A stretch of DNA of 64,000 nt from Mesorhizobium sangaii (GTDB lineage Bacteria; Pseudomonadota; Alphaproteobacteria; Rhizobiales; Rhizobiaceae), in contig NZ_JACHEF010000003.1 of NCBI RefSeq assembly GCF_014207355.1, positions 99,763-163,762 of the forward strand. The letters run 5' to 3'. Shown here piece after piece: positions 21,314-30,016 of the stretch. The notes beneath the pieces are model-generated. The model made no database searches, was not told the DNA's origin, and worked only from the letters and a program-made list of their open reading frames with translations. The position numbers and the translations under genes are program-made. Within the stretch, counting starts at the first letter, position 1. The number at the start of each line of letters is the position of its first letter.

Positions 21314-22177
21314 CTACACGTTCAGCTGATAGCTGACGGGAAGCCAGCGAAAAGAACCGTCGACCTGCTCGACGTAGCCCAGACCTGGAAATGGCATGTG
21401 ATGGCCCGCGATCAGCAGACGTTGTTCCGCGGCCATCCTCAGCAGTCGCTTGCGGGTGTCGACGGCTTGGTCTTTGTCATCATCCAGATCAGCACGCCAC
21501 TCCGGCTGCTGGATGGACACGACATAGTGCAGGAAGGCGTCCGACCAGATCAGCAATTGCTGCCCCTCGCTTTCGACGAGAAACGCCAGCAGCCCGGGAG
21601 AATGACCGGCTGCGTCGATGGCGGTAATGCCAGGCACAACCCTATCTCCGGGGGCAATGAATGCTGCCCGGTCGGCCAGGTTGCTGCAAATGCGCCTGAA
21701 TAGATCACGGTTTTTCAATCTGGCCTCGCGCACCGCATTTCCTTCGGTCCAGAAGCTGAATTCTGCCGCGCCGAATACATAGCGTGCCCGCCTGAAAACG
21801 GGTTCGCCATTCCTGGCAAGCCCTCCGATGTGATCCGGATGCCCGTGGGTGATAATCACCACATCGATGTCATCAGGCCCGAGCCCAAGGTCCTGCAGAC
21901 ATCCCAAAAGCGAGCTGTCCGCGTCTCCGCATCCGGTGTCGAACAGGATCTTCTCGGAACCGGTGTCGATCAGAGTCGGGATGAAACAGTGCTCGTAGCG
22001 ATCGCGGTCGATGAAGTTCGAGACAGCGAGGTCGTGCACTGCGGTCGGCGACTGTCCGGGCGCCAGGGCCGATGCAAGGTTGTCGCGAACGTCGACGGCA
22101 TCGAGCAAAGCGGCAACCTTGAATGAGCCAAGGCCGAATGTGAAAACGCGGGGGCGAGCAGGGTGAGGTTCGAACAT
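21314..22177 (-). CDS. MBL-fold metallo-hydrolase
   Basis: A 287-residue metallo-beta-lactamase-fold protein with the zinc motif HGHPDH at residues 111-116, further conserved histidine and aspartate positions (AGHSPG, WSDAFLH) and a C-terminal AGHHMPFPG histidine. It resembles the AttM/quorum-quenching lactonase and AhlD-like hydrolases in general layout, but nothing seen here fixes a substrate. There is no signal peptide, so it is probably cytoplasmic. It is a single gene convergent with rnj. Confidence 0.8.
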   Translation of the reverse strand: MFEPHPARPRVFTFGLGSFKVAALLDAVDVRDNLASALAPGQSPTAVHDLAVSNFIDRDRYEHCFIPTLIDTGSEKILFDTGCGDADSSLLGCLQDLGLGPDDIDVVIITHGHPDHIGGLARNGEPVFRRARYVFGAAEFSFWTEGNAVREARLKNRDLFRRICSNLADRAAFIAPGDRVVPGITAIDAAGHSPGLLAFLVESEGQQLLIWSDAFLHYVVSIQQPEWRADLDDDKDQAVDTRKRLLRMAAEQRLLIAGHHMPFPGLGYVEQVDGSFRWLPVSYQLNV

Positions 22178-22365
22178 TTGACGTTTGTACTTCGCAGTTG
22201 CCTATTGGAACAGCCTGGGTCGCAGTTTTGAACCTCTCAGCCCGTTCAAGGCGTTCGAGGACAGCTCATCGAAGTGCGACAGTGCGCGCCTTGTGAAAGG
22301 CTGTTGATATCAGTCGATTTGACGTATGACGCCAGCCATTGGGATCCAGGAGGGAAAGCCCGGAT

Positions 22366-22770
22366 ATGCTCGGACGCCTGAACCATGTCGCGCTTGCAGT
22401 GCCGGATCTGGCGGCGGCCGTTGCCGCCTATCGCAACACGCTCGGTGCCGAAGTGACGGAGCCGCAGGCACTGCCGGAGCACGGCGTGACCGTGGTGTTC
22501 GTCAATGTCGGCAACACCAAGATTGAACTTCTGGAGCCGCTGGGCGAGCGTTCGCCGATCGCCGCCTTCCTGGAGAAGAACCCGTCCGGCGGCATGCACC
22601 ATCTTTGCTACGAGGTCGACGACATCCTGGCCGCGCGCGACCAGCTCAAGGTCGCCGGCGCGCGCGTGCTGGGTGACGGCAATCCGAAGCTAGGTGCGCA
22701 TGGCAAGCCGGTGCTGTTCCTGCATCCGAAGGATTTCTTCGGTACGCTGATCGAACTGGAGCAATCATGA
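22366..22770 (+). CDS. mce: Methylmalonyl-CoA epimerase
   Basis: A glyoxalase-fold protein of 134 residues that interconverts (R)- and (S)-methylmalonyl-CoA, linking propionyl-CoA carboxylation to the B12-dependent mutase. Metal ligands are visible as H7 (LNHVAL), the HH pair near 78-79 (GGMHHLCYEV) and E130 (GTLIELE). A GGAGGG ribosome site precedes the ATG at 22366; the open frame begins earlier without one. The stop overlaps the start of the DUF1467 gene by four bases (ATGA). Confidence 0.93.
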   Translation: MLGRLNHVALAVPDLAAAVAAYRNTLGAEVTEPQALPEHGVTVVFVNVGNTKIELLEPLGERSPIAAFLEKNPSGGMHHLCYEVDDILAARDQLKVAGARVLGDGNPKLGAHGKPVLFLHPKDFFGTLIELEQS

Positions 22771-23051
22771 GCTGGGTATCGTTCACCGCACTTTTCTTCG
22801 CCACCTGGTGGATCGTGCTGTTCGTCGTGCTGCCGTTCAGCATAAGGACACAGGACGACGATCACGACGTGACGCTGGGCACGGTTCCAAGTGCGCCACG
22901 CGGCCCGCATATGCTGCGCGCCGTCCTGCGAACCACCGTCGCCACGGCGGTACTCATGGGCATTTTCTATGGCCTGACGAAAGGGTTGGGATACAGCCTC
23001 GACGAGGTGCCGCACATCATTCCGGAATTCAGTCAGACGCCGACGAAATAG
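22767..23051 (+). CDS. DUF1467 family membrane protein
   Basis: A 94-residue protein with two predicted membrane helices (about residues 5-25 and 52-72) and the family motif FFATWWIVLFVVLPF. DUF1467 proteins are restricted to alphaproteobacteria and commonly sit directly after mce, but their role is unknown. Translation is coupled to mce through an ATGA overlap. Confidence 0.88.
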   Translation: MSWVSFTALFFATWWIVLFVVLPFSIRTQDDDHDVTLGTVPSAPRGPHMLRAVLRTTVATAVLMGIFYGLTKGLGYSLDEVPHIIPEFSQTPTK

Positions 23052-23187
23052 ACCGTTTTCAGGCTCGCGCTTCAGCAGATTCGAGATCGACACGATATCG
23101 CCTGAAGGCCATGGCGATTCTGGCCTTGTGCCGGTTGACGTAGGGTCATCCAGTTTATCAATGTCTGCTGCTAACCAGATGTTTGCA

Positions 23188-23339
23188 CAAAAAAAATGCA
23201 AGGCACAAGGCCTTGCAATTTAAACGCGTCCGATCTGTTTCCGGTTTCCGGCGGCAGCGAGTAACCGCGCCTAGATCGCATCCTCCCAAGACTTTGACCG
23301 CGTAGGAGAGCAGATTTTTCTCTGCCCTCTCGGTTATCG
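23188..23339 (-). ncRNA. Candidate small RNA with promoter and intrinsic terminator
   Basis: On the minus strand GTGACA (23368-23373), a 16-base spacer and GCTAAT (23346-23351) form a promoter-like pair. The predicted transcript of about 150 nt has a GAGA/GCAGA..TCTGC/TCTC hairpin near its 5' end and a possible closing helix (CCGAT with ATCGG). It ends in an eight-base-pair stem (TGCAAGGC/GCCTTGCA, 23197-23217) followed by eight U. No minus-strand gene lies upstream that could use this terminator. A 6S-like RNA or one of the rhizobial alpha-r sRNA families is possible; I cannot identify the family. Confidence 0.5.
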
Positions 23340-23548
23340 GGGCACATTAGCCCAACGCGAATGAAAATGTCACGAAGAATTTTGCCTTGAAACGGGCATT
23401 CTCGTGCTGCACTGCACAATAGTGTGGCAGGCTTTGCTTGGGAAACGACCAGTAAGCCGCGCGCGGCACTGCGGTGTCCCTGGAACGCGGCGTGTCCGCG
23501 GCACGCGCAACGGCGCTCTGACAGGTTCGACCCCACGTTTCGTGCCTT

Positions 23549-23587
23549 TCCGAAAGCCGATTTCCGATTTTCGGATCGATGCGCCCG
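23549..23587. repeat. Interspersed palindromic repeat, copy 1
   Basis: TCCGAAA (23549-23555) pairs with TTTCGGA (23569-23575) around GCCGATTTCCGAT and is followed by TCGATGC. The same arrangement occurs at 39239-39279 (CCCAAAAG / CTTTTGGG, then TCCGATGC), so the two are diverged copies of one intergenic repeat. Confidence 0.55.
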
Positions 23588-23683
23588 GGTTTCCATTCCG
23601 CCATGAAATGGCTATGAAGCCGGGGCAAGCACGCCTGTGTCGCGCCGATTCCCGCGCGGCCATCCTCACTCACGGACCAGTCC

Positions 23684-25012
23684 ATGCGTTTGTCGCGCTA
23701 TTTCCTGCCTATCCTCAAAGAAAATCCGCGCGAGGCCGAAATCGTCTCGCACCGGCTGATGCTGCGCGCCGGCATGATCCGCCAGCAGGGGCAGGGCAGT
23801 TTCTCGTGGCTGCCACTCGGCAAGCGGGTGCTGGACAAGGTCTGCCGGATCATCCGCGAGGAGCAGAATCGCGCCGGCGCGCTGGAAATCCTGATGCCGA
23901 CCATCCAGTCGGCGGATCTGTGGCGCGAAAGCGGCCGCTATGATGACTACGGCAAGGAGATGCTGCGCATCAAGGACCGGCAGGACCGCGACATGCTTTA
24001 CGGCCCGACCAATGAGGAAGTGGTCACCGAGATCGTCCGCGCCTACGTGAAGTCCTACAAGGACCTGCCGCTCAATCTCTACCACATCCAGTGGAAGTTC
24101 CGCGACGAAGTGCGGCCGCGCTTCGGCGTCATGCGCAGCAGGGAATTCCTGATGAAGGACGCCTATTCATTCGACCTCGACTTCGAGGGCGCCAAGGCGG
24201 CCTACAACAGGATGTTCGTGTCCTATCTCAGGACGTTTACGCGCATGGGCCTGCAGGCGATTCCGATGCGGGCCGACACCGGGCCGATTGGCGGCGATCT
24301 CAGCCATGAATTCATCATCCTCGCCGACACCGGCGAGAGCCAGGTTTTCTGCCATCGCGACTATCTTTCGCTCGATGTGCCCGGAGAGAAGACCGACTTC
24401 GCCAACGACGCCGAGATCGGCGACATCGTCAAGACATGGACGACGCCCTACGCCGCCACCGACGAGATGCATGATGAGGCGGCCTGGGAAAAGATCGGCG
24501 AAAGCGACAAGGTTTCGGCGCGCGGCATCGAGGTTGGCCACATCTTCCATTTCGGCGACAAATACTCCAAGCCGATGGGCGCCAAGGTGACCGGGCCCGA
24601 CGGCAAGGATCATTTCGTCTCCGGCGGCTCCTACGGCATCGGTCCGTCGCGCCTGGTCGCGGCGATCATCGAAGCCAGCCATGACGACAACGGCATCATC
24701 TGGCCGGAGGCGGTGGCGCCATTCGACATCGGATTGATCAACATGAAGGCGGGCGATGCCGAGTGCGACCGCGTCTGTGACGAGCTGCATGCCGCCTTCG
24801 TCGCCGCCGGCAAGGATGTGCTCTACGACGACACCGACCAGCGGCCGGGCGGCAAGTTCGCCACCGCCGATCTGATCGGCCTGCCGTGGCAAGTCATCGT
24901 CGGGCCACGCGGTGTGGGTAGCGGCGAGATCGAGATCAAGAATCGCAAGACCGGCGAGCGCGAGACGCTGCCGATAGCCGACGCGAAAAAACGCTTTGGC
25001 AGCGCCGCATGA
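23684..25012 (+). CDS. proS: Prolyl-tRNA synthetase (short type without editing insertion)
   Basis: Class II synthetase (442 residues) that charges tRNA-Pro. Motif 1 and 2 elements ([25 protein letters not shown]), the TNEEVVTEI loop and motif 3 ([11 protein letters not shown]) are present, followed by the anticodon-binding domain. The cis-editing insertion of E. coli ProRS is absent, as is usual in alphaproteobacteria, where stand-alone editing proteins may compensate. The TGA overlaps the start of the next gene. Confidence 0.97.
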   Translation: MRLSRYFLPILKENPREAEIVSHRLMLRAGMIRQQGQGSFSWLPLGKRVLDKVCRIIREEQNRAGALEILMPTIQSADLWRESGRYDDYGKEMLRIKDRQDRDMLYGPTNEEVVTEIVRAYVKSYKDLPLNLYHIQWKFRDEVRPRFGVMRSREFLMKDAYSFDLDFEGAKAAYNRMFVSYLRTFTRMGLQAIPMRADTGPIGGDLSHEFIILADTGESQVFCHRDYLSLDVPGEKTDFANDAEIGDIVKTWTTPYAATDEMHDEAAWEKIGESDKVSARGIEVGHIFHFGDKYSKPMGAKVTGPDGKDHFVSGGSYGIGPSRLVAAIIEASHDDNGIIWPEAVAPFDIGLINMKAGDAECDRVCDELHAAFVAAGKDVLYDDTDQRPGGKFATADLIGLPWQVIVGPRGVGSGEIEIKNRKTGERETLPIADAKKRFGSAA

Positions 25013-26295
25013 GCGACGTGGCGGCGGCAAGATCGGCGGGCGCCGGACCTTTTTCCATGTTCGAGCGCATGGTTGCCTGGCGCTACCTGCGCTCGCGGCG
25101 CAAGGAAACGGTGATCTCGGTGATCGCCTCGATCTCCTTCCTCGGCATCATGCTGGGGGTCGCCACGCTGATCGTGGTGATGGCGGTGATGAATGGCTTC
25201 CGGGCGGAGCTGTTGACGCGCATCCTCGGCGTCAACGGCCATCTGATCGTGCAGCCGCTCGATTCGCCGCTTGAGGACTACGCGCAGGTCGCCGGCCGCA
25301 TCAATGGCGTGCCCGGCGTCAAATACGCCATCCCGCTGATTGATGGCCAGGTGCTGGCGCAAGGCAATGTCGGCGGCGGAACAGGCGCGCTGGTTCGCGG
25401 CATACGCGGCGATGATCTGAGCAAGATCGCCATCGTCGCCGCCAACGTCAAGCAGGGCTCGATCGCCGGTTTCGACACCGGCGAGGGCGTCGCCATCGGC
25501 AAACGCATGGCCGAGAATCTCGGCCTGGCGCTCGGCGACACCATAACCTTGATCTCGCCCGACGGCGACGTGACGCCGCTCGGCACGACGCCGCGCATGA
25601 AGGGCTATCCGATCACCGCGATCTTCGAGGTCGGCATGTCGGAATATGACAGTTCCATTGTCTACATGCCGTTCTCGGAAGCGCAGCTCTATTTCAACAT
25701 GGACGGCCGGGCCCAGACCATCGAGATCTATGTCGACAATCCCGATGATGTCGACGCGCTGAAACCGAAGGTGGAGGAGGCGGCGCAGCGGCCGATCGAC
25801 CTCGTCGATTGGCGCCAGCGCAACGAGACCTTCTTTTCCGCCCTGCAGGTTGAGCGCAACGTCATGTTCATGATCCTGACGCTGATCGTGCTGGTGGCGG
25901 CGCTCAACATCATTTCCGGCTTGATCATGCTGGTGAAGGACAAGGGGCATGACATCGCCATCCTGCGCACCATGGGAGCGTCGCGCGGCGCCATCCTGCG
26001 CATCTTCCTGATGACAGGAGCGGCGATCGGCGTGACCGGCACGATCGCCGGCGTGCTGCTCGGCGTGCTGATCTGCACCAACATCGAATCCATCCGCCAG
26101 TTCTTCTCCTGGATGACCGGCAAGGTGCTGTTCAACCCGGAGCTCTATTTCCTCAGCCAGCTGCCGGCGAAAATGGATCCGCGCGAGACGACCTATGTCA
26201 TCCTGATGGCGCTCGGGCTGTCCTTCCTGGCAACGGTGTTTCCGGCGTGGCGGGCTGCCCGGCTCGATCCCGTCGAAGCCTTGAGGTATGAATGA
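25009..26295 (+). CDS. Lipoprotein-releasing ABC transporter permease (LolC/LolE type)
   Basis: FtsX-like permease of 428 residues that extracts lipoproteins from the inner membrane. It has one N-terminal helix (about 42-62, [17 protein letters not shown]), a large periplasmic domain and three C-terminal helices, the standard LolC/E layout. Rhizobia usually have a single LolC/E-like protein rather than two, so the name lolC or lolE is a matter of convention. It is coupled by four-base overlaps to proS and lolD. Confidence 0.92.
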   Translation: MSDVAAARSAGAGPFSMFERMVAWRYLRSRRKETVISVIASISFLGIMLGVATLIVVMAVMNGFRAELLTRILGVNGHLIVQPLDSPLEDYAQVAGRINGVPGVKYAIPLIDGQVLAQGNVGGGTGALVRGIRGDDLSKIAIVAANVKQGSIAGFDTGEGVAIGKRMAENLGLALGDTITLISPDGDVTPLGTTPRMKGYPITAIFEVGMSEYDSSIVYMPFSEAQLYFNMDGRAQTIEIYVDNPDDVDALKPKVEEAAQRPIDLVDWRQRNETFFSALQVERNVMFMILTLIVLVAALNIISGLIMLVKDKGHDIAILRTMGASRGAILRIFLMTGAAIGVTGTIAGVLLGVLICTNIESIRQFFSWMTGKVLFNPELYFLSQLPAKMDPRETTYVILMALGLSFLATVFPAWRAARLDPVEALRYE

Positions 26296-26984
26296 TGGCC
26301 GAGGCCATTATCGAGCTGAAGAGCGTCGAGCGGCACTACGTCCAGGGGCCGCGCAAGCTCACCATTCTCAACGGCGCCGATTTCTCGCTGAAGCGCGGTG
26401 AGATGGTCGCATTGGTGGCGCCGTCGGGCACCGGCAAGTCGACGCTATTGCACACTGCCGGCCTGCTGGAGCGGCCTGATGCCGGCGACGTCATCCTGGC
26501 CGGCCGTGCCTGCGGGCGGCTCTCCGATGACGAGCGCACGGCGATCCGCCGCAATGATGTTGGCTTCGTCTATCAGTTCCATCACCTGCTGCCGGAATTC
26601 TCGGCGCTGGAAAACATCATGATGCCGCAGCTGATCAAGGGGCTGAGCCGCAAGGAGGCGTCGGAGCGCGCGGCGCAACTGCTGGACTACATGCAGATCG
26701 GCAAACGCGCGTCGCACCGTCCATCCGAGCTTTCCGGGGGCGAGCAGCAGCGTGTCGCCATTGCCCGCGCGGTTGCCAACGCACCGCTGGTGCTGCTTGC
26801 CGACGAGCCGACCGGCAACCTCGACCCGGTCACCGCTTCCTATGTGTTCGAGGCGCTGGCGGCGTTGGTCAAGCAATCGGGCCTCGCGGCGCTGATCGCC
26901 ACCCACAATCACGAACTGGCCTCGCGCATGGACAGGCGCGTCACGCTGGCCGACGGCAAAGTGGTGCCGCTCGGCTCGGGCTGA
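26292..26984 (+). CDS. lolD: Lipoprotein-releasing ABC transporter ATP-binding protein
   Basis: ABC ATPase of 230 residues powering the LolC/E permease. Walker A is APSGTGKST (an alanine replaces the usual first glycine), followed by the Q-loop FVYQFHHLL, the signature LSGGEQQR, Walker B LVLLADEP and the switch histidine in ATHNHE. The ATGATG start gives a choice of 26292 or 26295. Confidence 0.95.
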   Translation: MMAEAIIELKSVERHYVQGPRKLTILNGADFSLKRGEMVALVAPSGTGKSTLLHTAGLLERPDAGDVILAGRACGRLSDDERTAIRRNDVGFVYQFHHLLPEFSALENIMMPQLIKGLSRKEASERAAQLLDYMQIGKRASHRPSELSGGEQQRVAIARAVANAPLVLLADEPTGNLDPVTASYVFEALAALVKQSGLAALIATHNHELASRMDRRVTLADGKVVPLGSG

Positions 26985-27137
26985 CTTCAATCTCGACAGA
27001 CCATGGGTGGGCTTGCGGACGGTCCGCCTTCGGAGCGTGTTGGCGCTCCATTGATAGCTGTCGCACGCCCGTCAACCTTTCCTTAACCCTGCCGATTTGA
27101 TCGCCCGGAAATTCGGAATGCGGCCGGATTCCGGTCG

Positions 27138-27172
27138 TTGACATTCGAACAAAATTAGAACAAATTACGAAC
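27138..27172 (+). promoter_or_regulatory. SOS promoter: TTGACA -35 with two overlapping LexA boxes
   Basis: TTGACA at 27138-27143 is followed by three GAAC repeats at 27147-27150, 27158-27161 and 27169-27172, each separated by exactly seven bases. GAAC-N7-GAAC (GTTC-N7-GTTC on the other strand) is the known alphaproteobacterial LexA operator, so there are two overlapping boxes across the core promoter. The -10 element is weak (CAAATT at spacer 17). The boxes end 22 bases before the start codon of the small ORF. Confidence 0.75.
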
Positions 27173-27194
27173 ATATCAACAACAGGAGAGAGTT

Positions 27195-27281
27195 ATGACC
27201 GATCTGGTTCAGGATGTCATCTCACTGGTTTGCATGAGCACCTTTCTCATTTCCATGGCGATCTGGATCGGCGCCATGTGA
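27195..27281 (+). CDS. 28-residue predicted membrane peptide under LexA-box control (SidA-like candidate)
   Basis: Short ORF with an AGGAGAG ribosome site five bases before the ATG and a TGA stop at 27279-27281. The peptide has a polar start (MTDLVQD) followed by one hydrophobic segment spanning about residues 8-28 (VISLVCMSTFLISMAIWIG), so it should insert as a single-pass membrane protein. It is the only gene that the LexA-box promoter at 27138-27172 could drive. Caulobacter SidA, a 29-residue SOS-induced inner-membrane division inhibitor, is the closest known type in size and control. Homology is not shown and the function is inferred. Confidence 0.65.
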   Translation: MTDLVQDVISLVCMSTFLISMAIWIGAM

Positions 27282-27343
27282 TCTGGAGTTGAGGACGTGG
27301 TGCGAACGCTAGCGTCCCTGCGCAGCATCGGTCCTCACACTTA

Positions 27344-27372
27344 CCCTCTCCCCGTTCTAAACGGGGAGAGGG
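27344..27372. repeat. Palindromic intergenic repeat (CCCTCTCCCCGT stem)
   Basis: A 12-base-pair perfect stem, CCCTCTCCCCGT (27344-27355) with ACGGGGAGAGGG (27361-27372), around a five-base loop. A related element lies at 59226-59251, and both are preceded by TAGCGTCC. It resembles the short palindromes scattered between rhizobial genes. It may act as a transcription or mRNA-end element after the 28-residue ORF, although there is no U-run. Confidence 0.65.
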
Positions 27373-27509
27373 GGCATCAACACCGGCGGCATGCCTTTCA
27401 TCGAGATGGCGACTCGAAGGCGTGCAATCGGAAACCGAGCTTTCCTGTTAAGCCTTTCTTGCCGCCGCGACGTTTAGGGTAATCCGTCCAAGACAGGGAG
27501 CAACGTCGC

Positions 27510-28760
27510 GTGTCGCCCATCGTCACGGCCATCCTCGTGGCCAGCAATCTCGGGCTGATCTTTCTGTTGATGAGCGTGCCGATTGGTTTGCGCACGATCA
27601 GGCTCAGCCGTGTCGTGGCAATGGACCGGCAGCGCCTCTGGCAGGCGCTGTGGCCACTCGGCAGCGATGCCGGCTGGTCCGGCGAGATCCTTTCGGCCGA
27701 GCCGCTGGACGGCGAGGGCATGACCCGGATCATGCTGTCCTGGGAAGGCCGCGACGGCAAGCCGATCGAGCGCAAGTCGCGGTTTGAAGACGTGGTCGAG
27801 GGTAGCCGCTTCTCGATGCGCGTCATCGAGGATACCGCACTCGATACCTCGTTCTGGAAGGATTTTCGCGAGACCACTGAGCTCGTTTCCGAAGGCGGCG
27901 GCACGCGGGTCACGCTCGGCCAGACCGATCGCTATCGCGGCTTTGCTTTCCTGGTGTTCCGCTATTTCGCCATGCGCCGTGAACTCTCCAAGCTTCAGCG
28001 CTGGGCGAGGACCGGGCAGTATCGCAAGGGCGGCTGGTTCGAGCATCCGCTCAGCCAGGTCGGCTTCGCCGCGCTGTCGGCATTGATCCTGTGGCCGTTC
28101 TTCGGTCTTCATCTCGGCGGACTGGCGCTGGCCGCGATCCTGACGTCGGTGGTGGCCCTGCACGAGCTCGGCCATATGGCGGCGTTTCGCCTGATGGGTC
28201 ACAGCAAGGCGCGCATGATCTTCATTCCGCTGCTCGGCGGCATCGCCATTGGCGGGCGGCCATATGACAGCCGCTTCGAAGTCGCCTTCGTTGCGTTGAT
28301 GGGCGCCGGCTTCTCCGCCTTCCTGGTGCCGGTCGTCATCGCCGCCAGCACCTTTGCCGGCGCGGAAGGATATCGACTGGCAGCAATGCTGCTGGCAGCG
28401 CTGGCGGGCTTTGCTGCCCTGTTCAACATCGCCAATCTGGTGCCGGTATGGAAGTTCGATGGCGGCCAGGTGCTGCGCCAGATCTGCCCGGGGCCGATCG
28501 TGCTGGCGCTGGCCTCGTTCTCCCTGCTTTCGGCCTTCCTGGCGCTTGGCCGACAGGCCGGCTTTTCCCCGGGCTTTCTGCTCGCCGCGGGAGCGGTCTT
28601 TTCAATCCTCAGCCTGCTGACGATGCGCAGCGGGGTCAAGCCGCGCCACGAACTGAAGCCGATCCGCACGGTCGACCGCTTCGTCATCGCCGGCGCGCTG
28701 CTGGCGGTGTTCGCCATCCATGGCTACGGCGTGCTGTGGGCGTCCGCGCAGCTCATCTGA
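27510..28760 (+). CDS. SRPBCC-domain / M50-type membrane metalloprotease fusion
   Basis: A 416-residue protein. One N-terminal helix (about 5-25) is followed by a soluble START/SRPBCC-like region (about 35-165). A multi-helix membrane part then carries H218-E219-L220-G221-H222 and N309-x2-P312-x4-D317-G, the two active-site motifs of site-2 proteases (M50). The catalytic residues are all present, so it could cleave membrane-bound substrates. No PDZ domain is seen. I used the GTG at 27510 with AGGGAG upstream. It stands alone between the SOS ORF and lipB, and the substrate is unknown. Confidence 0.75.
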   Translation: MSPIVTAILVASNLGLIFLLMSVPIGLRTIRLSRVVAMDRQRLWQALWPLGSDAGWSGEILSAEPLDGEGMTRIMLSWEGRDGKPIERKSRFEDVVEGSRFSMRVIEDTALDTSFWKDFRETTELVSEGGGTRVTLGQTDRYRGFAFLVFRYFAMRRELSKLQRWARTGQYRKGGWFEHPLSQVGFAALSALILWPFFGLHLGGLALAAILTSVVALHELGHMAAFRLMGHSKARMIFIPLLGGIAIGGRPYDSRFEVAFVALMGAGFSAFLVPVVIAASTFAGAEGYRLAAMLLAALAGFAALFNIANLVPVWKFDGGQVLRQICPGPIVLALASFSLLSAFLALGRQAGFSPGFLLAAGAVFSILSLLTMRSGVKPRHELKPIRTVDRFVIAGALLAVFAIHGYGVLWASAQLI

Positions 28761-28813
28761 AGGTGTGTTGATATTCAGGTGATGCCGGCCCGAGGCGTCT
28801 CCAGACCGGATGG

Positions 28814-29557
28814 TCAGCCGGCCTTGCGGGGGGCTTCGACAGGCAAAGCCGTGGCAGGACCGAACACATCCTCGAAGGCGGATTTCAGGGCGAAGTCGAG
28901 ATCGGCCATCGTCAGGGGAAGGCCGAGATCGACCAGGCTGGTGACGCCGTGGTCCTGCACGCCGCACGGCACGATGCCGCTGAAATGGTCGAGATCCGGT
29001 TCGACATTGATGGCGATGCCGTGAAAGCTTACCCAGCGCCGCAGCCTGATGCCGATGGCAGCGATCTTGTCTTCGGCCGGCGAGCCGTCCGGCAGGGCAG
29101 GGCGATCCGGCCGCACCACCCAGACGCCGACGCGGTCCTCGCGGCGCTCGCCGTGGACGTTGAAGGCGGCGAGCGTGCCGATGATCCACTGTTCGAGCGC
29201 GGCGACGAAGGCGCGGACATCCTCGCGGCGCCGCTTCAGGTCGAGCATCACATAGGCGACCCGCTGGCCCGGCCCATGATAGGTGTACTCACCGCCGCGC
29301 CCGGCCGCGAACACCGGGAAGCGATTGGCGTCGATCAAATCCTCGCTACGGGCGCTGGTGCCGGCGGTGTAGAGCGGCGGGTGTTCGACCAGCCAGACCA
29401 TCTCGCCGGCGGCGCCGCTTCGGATCGCCTCGGCGCGCGCCTCCATGAAGGCCAGCGCATCGGGATAGGCGGTGAGGCCAGGTTCGATGCGCCATTCGAC
29501 CGGTGCTGAGCCGGGGAGGGGCAGGAACGACGTGGCGATCTGGCTGCGTTCTGGCAT
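28814..29557 (-). CDS. lipB: Lipoyl(octanoyl) transferase
   Basis: Transfers octanoyl from acyl carrier protein to lipoyl domains, the first step of lipoate synthesis. The 247-residue protein has the substrate loop YHGPGQ (93-98), the catalytic lysine K164 in KIAAIGIRL and the catalytic cysteine C198 in GIVPCGVQ. Length is normal. It converges with the M50-like gene and is a single-gene unit. Confidence 0.95.
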   Translation of the reverse strand: MPERSQIATSFLPLPGSAPVEWRIEPGLTAYPDALAFMEARAEAIRSGAAGEMVWLVEHPPLYTAGTSARSEDLIDANRFPVFAAGRGGEYTYHGPGQRVAYVMLDLKRRREDVRAFVAALEQWIIGTLAAFNVHGERREDRVGVWVVRPDRPALPDGSPAEDKIAAIGIRLRRWVSFHGIAINVEPDLDHFSGIVPCGVQDHGVTSLVDLGLPLTMADLDFALKSAFEDVFGPATALPVEAPRKAG

Positions 29558-29795
29558 ATGGCTTTTCGTGTTTCGTTCATGCAGGCCGTAGTTTCAAAAC
29601 CGCCTTGCGCTTTTGGGCGACATGCATTTGCCCTCCATATGGCGCTATCGGGCCGAAACGTCCAGTTCCGGCTACGCATTCCAATTCTGTGGAACGTTAT
29701 GCCGATCGCTGGCGATTATTGCTCGCGGCGCACTTGTTTCGCCGGAAACGATTTGCTACACGCCCCGAGCCGGTCGGTTCCGGCTCCTACCACGT

Positions 29796-29880
29796 GCGGT
29801 CGTGGCGGAATTGGTAGACGCGCAGCGTTGAGGTCGCTGTGGGGCAACCCGTGGAAGTTCGAGTCTTCTCGACCGCACCA
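29796..29880 (+). tRNA. tRNA-Leu (anticodon GAG)
   Basis: An 85-base tRNA with CCA encoded at 29878-29880. The acceptor stem pairs GCGGTCG with CGACCGC. The anticodon arm is CAGCG-TTGAGGT-CGCTG, giving anticodon GAG (codon CUC). The long variable arm (TGGGGCAACCCG) is class II, as expected for leucine. A GC-rich hairpin with a short T-run follows at 29966-30010. Confidence 0.97.
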
Positions 29881-29965
29881 AAATTTCCCTGACAGATTGC
29901 TTATGGCGAATTCTGACGGCAGGCGATGACACGTCGCGGCCACAGGGCTTTCCAGGGATCGAAAC

Positions 29966-30010
29966 GGCGGCGGCGGCGCGTCATTCAGACCACGCCGCCG
30001 CCCCGCTTTT
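29966..30010 (+). terminator. Probable intrinsic terminator after tRNA-Leu
   Basis: GGCGGCGGCG (29969-29978) pairs with CGCCGCCGCC (29993-30002), followed by CCGCTTTT. It lies between the tRNA and the convergent ppc gene. The stem is symmetric enough that it may also stop ppc transcripts from the other side. Confidence 0.6.
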
Positions 30011-30016
30011 CAGGCC

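Larger units (their letters stand above)
23052..23683. other. 632-base intergenic region between DUF1467 gene and proS
   Basis: No credible coding gene on either strand. It contains a probable minus-strand small RNA (23188-23339) with its own promoter and terminator, a copy of an interspersed palindrome (23549-23587), and otherwise unassigned sequence that must include the proS promoter. Confidence 0.6.

Noticed and set aside
23171..23596. Minus-strand 141-codon frame in the gap before proS
   Set aside because: Runs straight through the strong U8 terminator at 23188-23217, and has no ribosome site or protein-like composition; the non-coding RNA reading fits better.
27344..27372. Intrinsic terminator after the 28-codon ORF
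   Set aside because: The stem is strong but there is no U-run on either strand, and a related element occurs elsewhere, so it is listed as a repeat.
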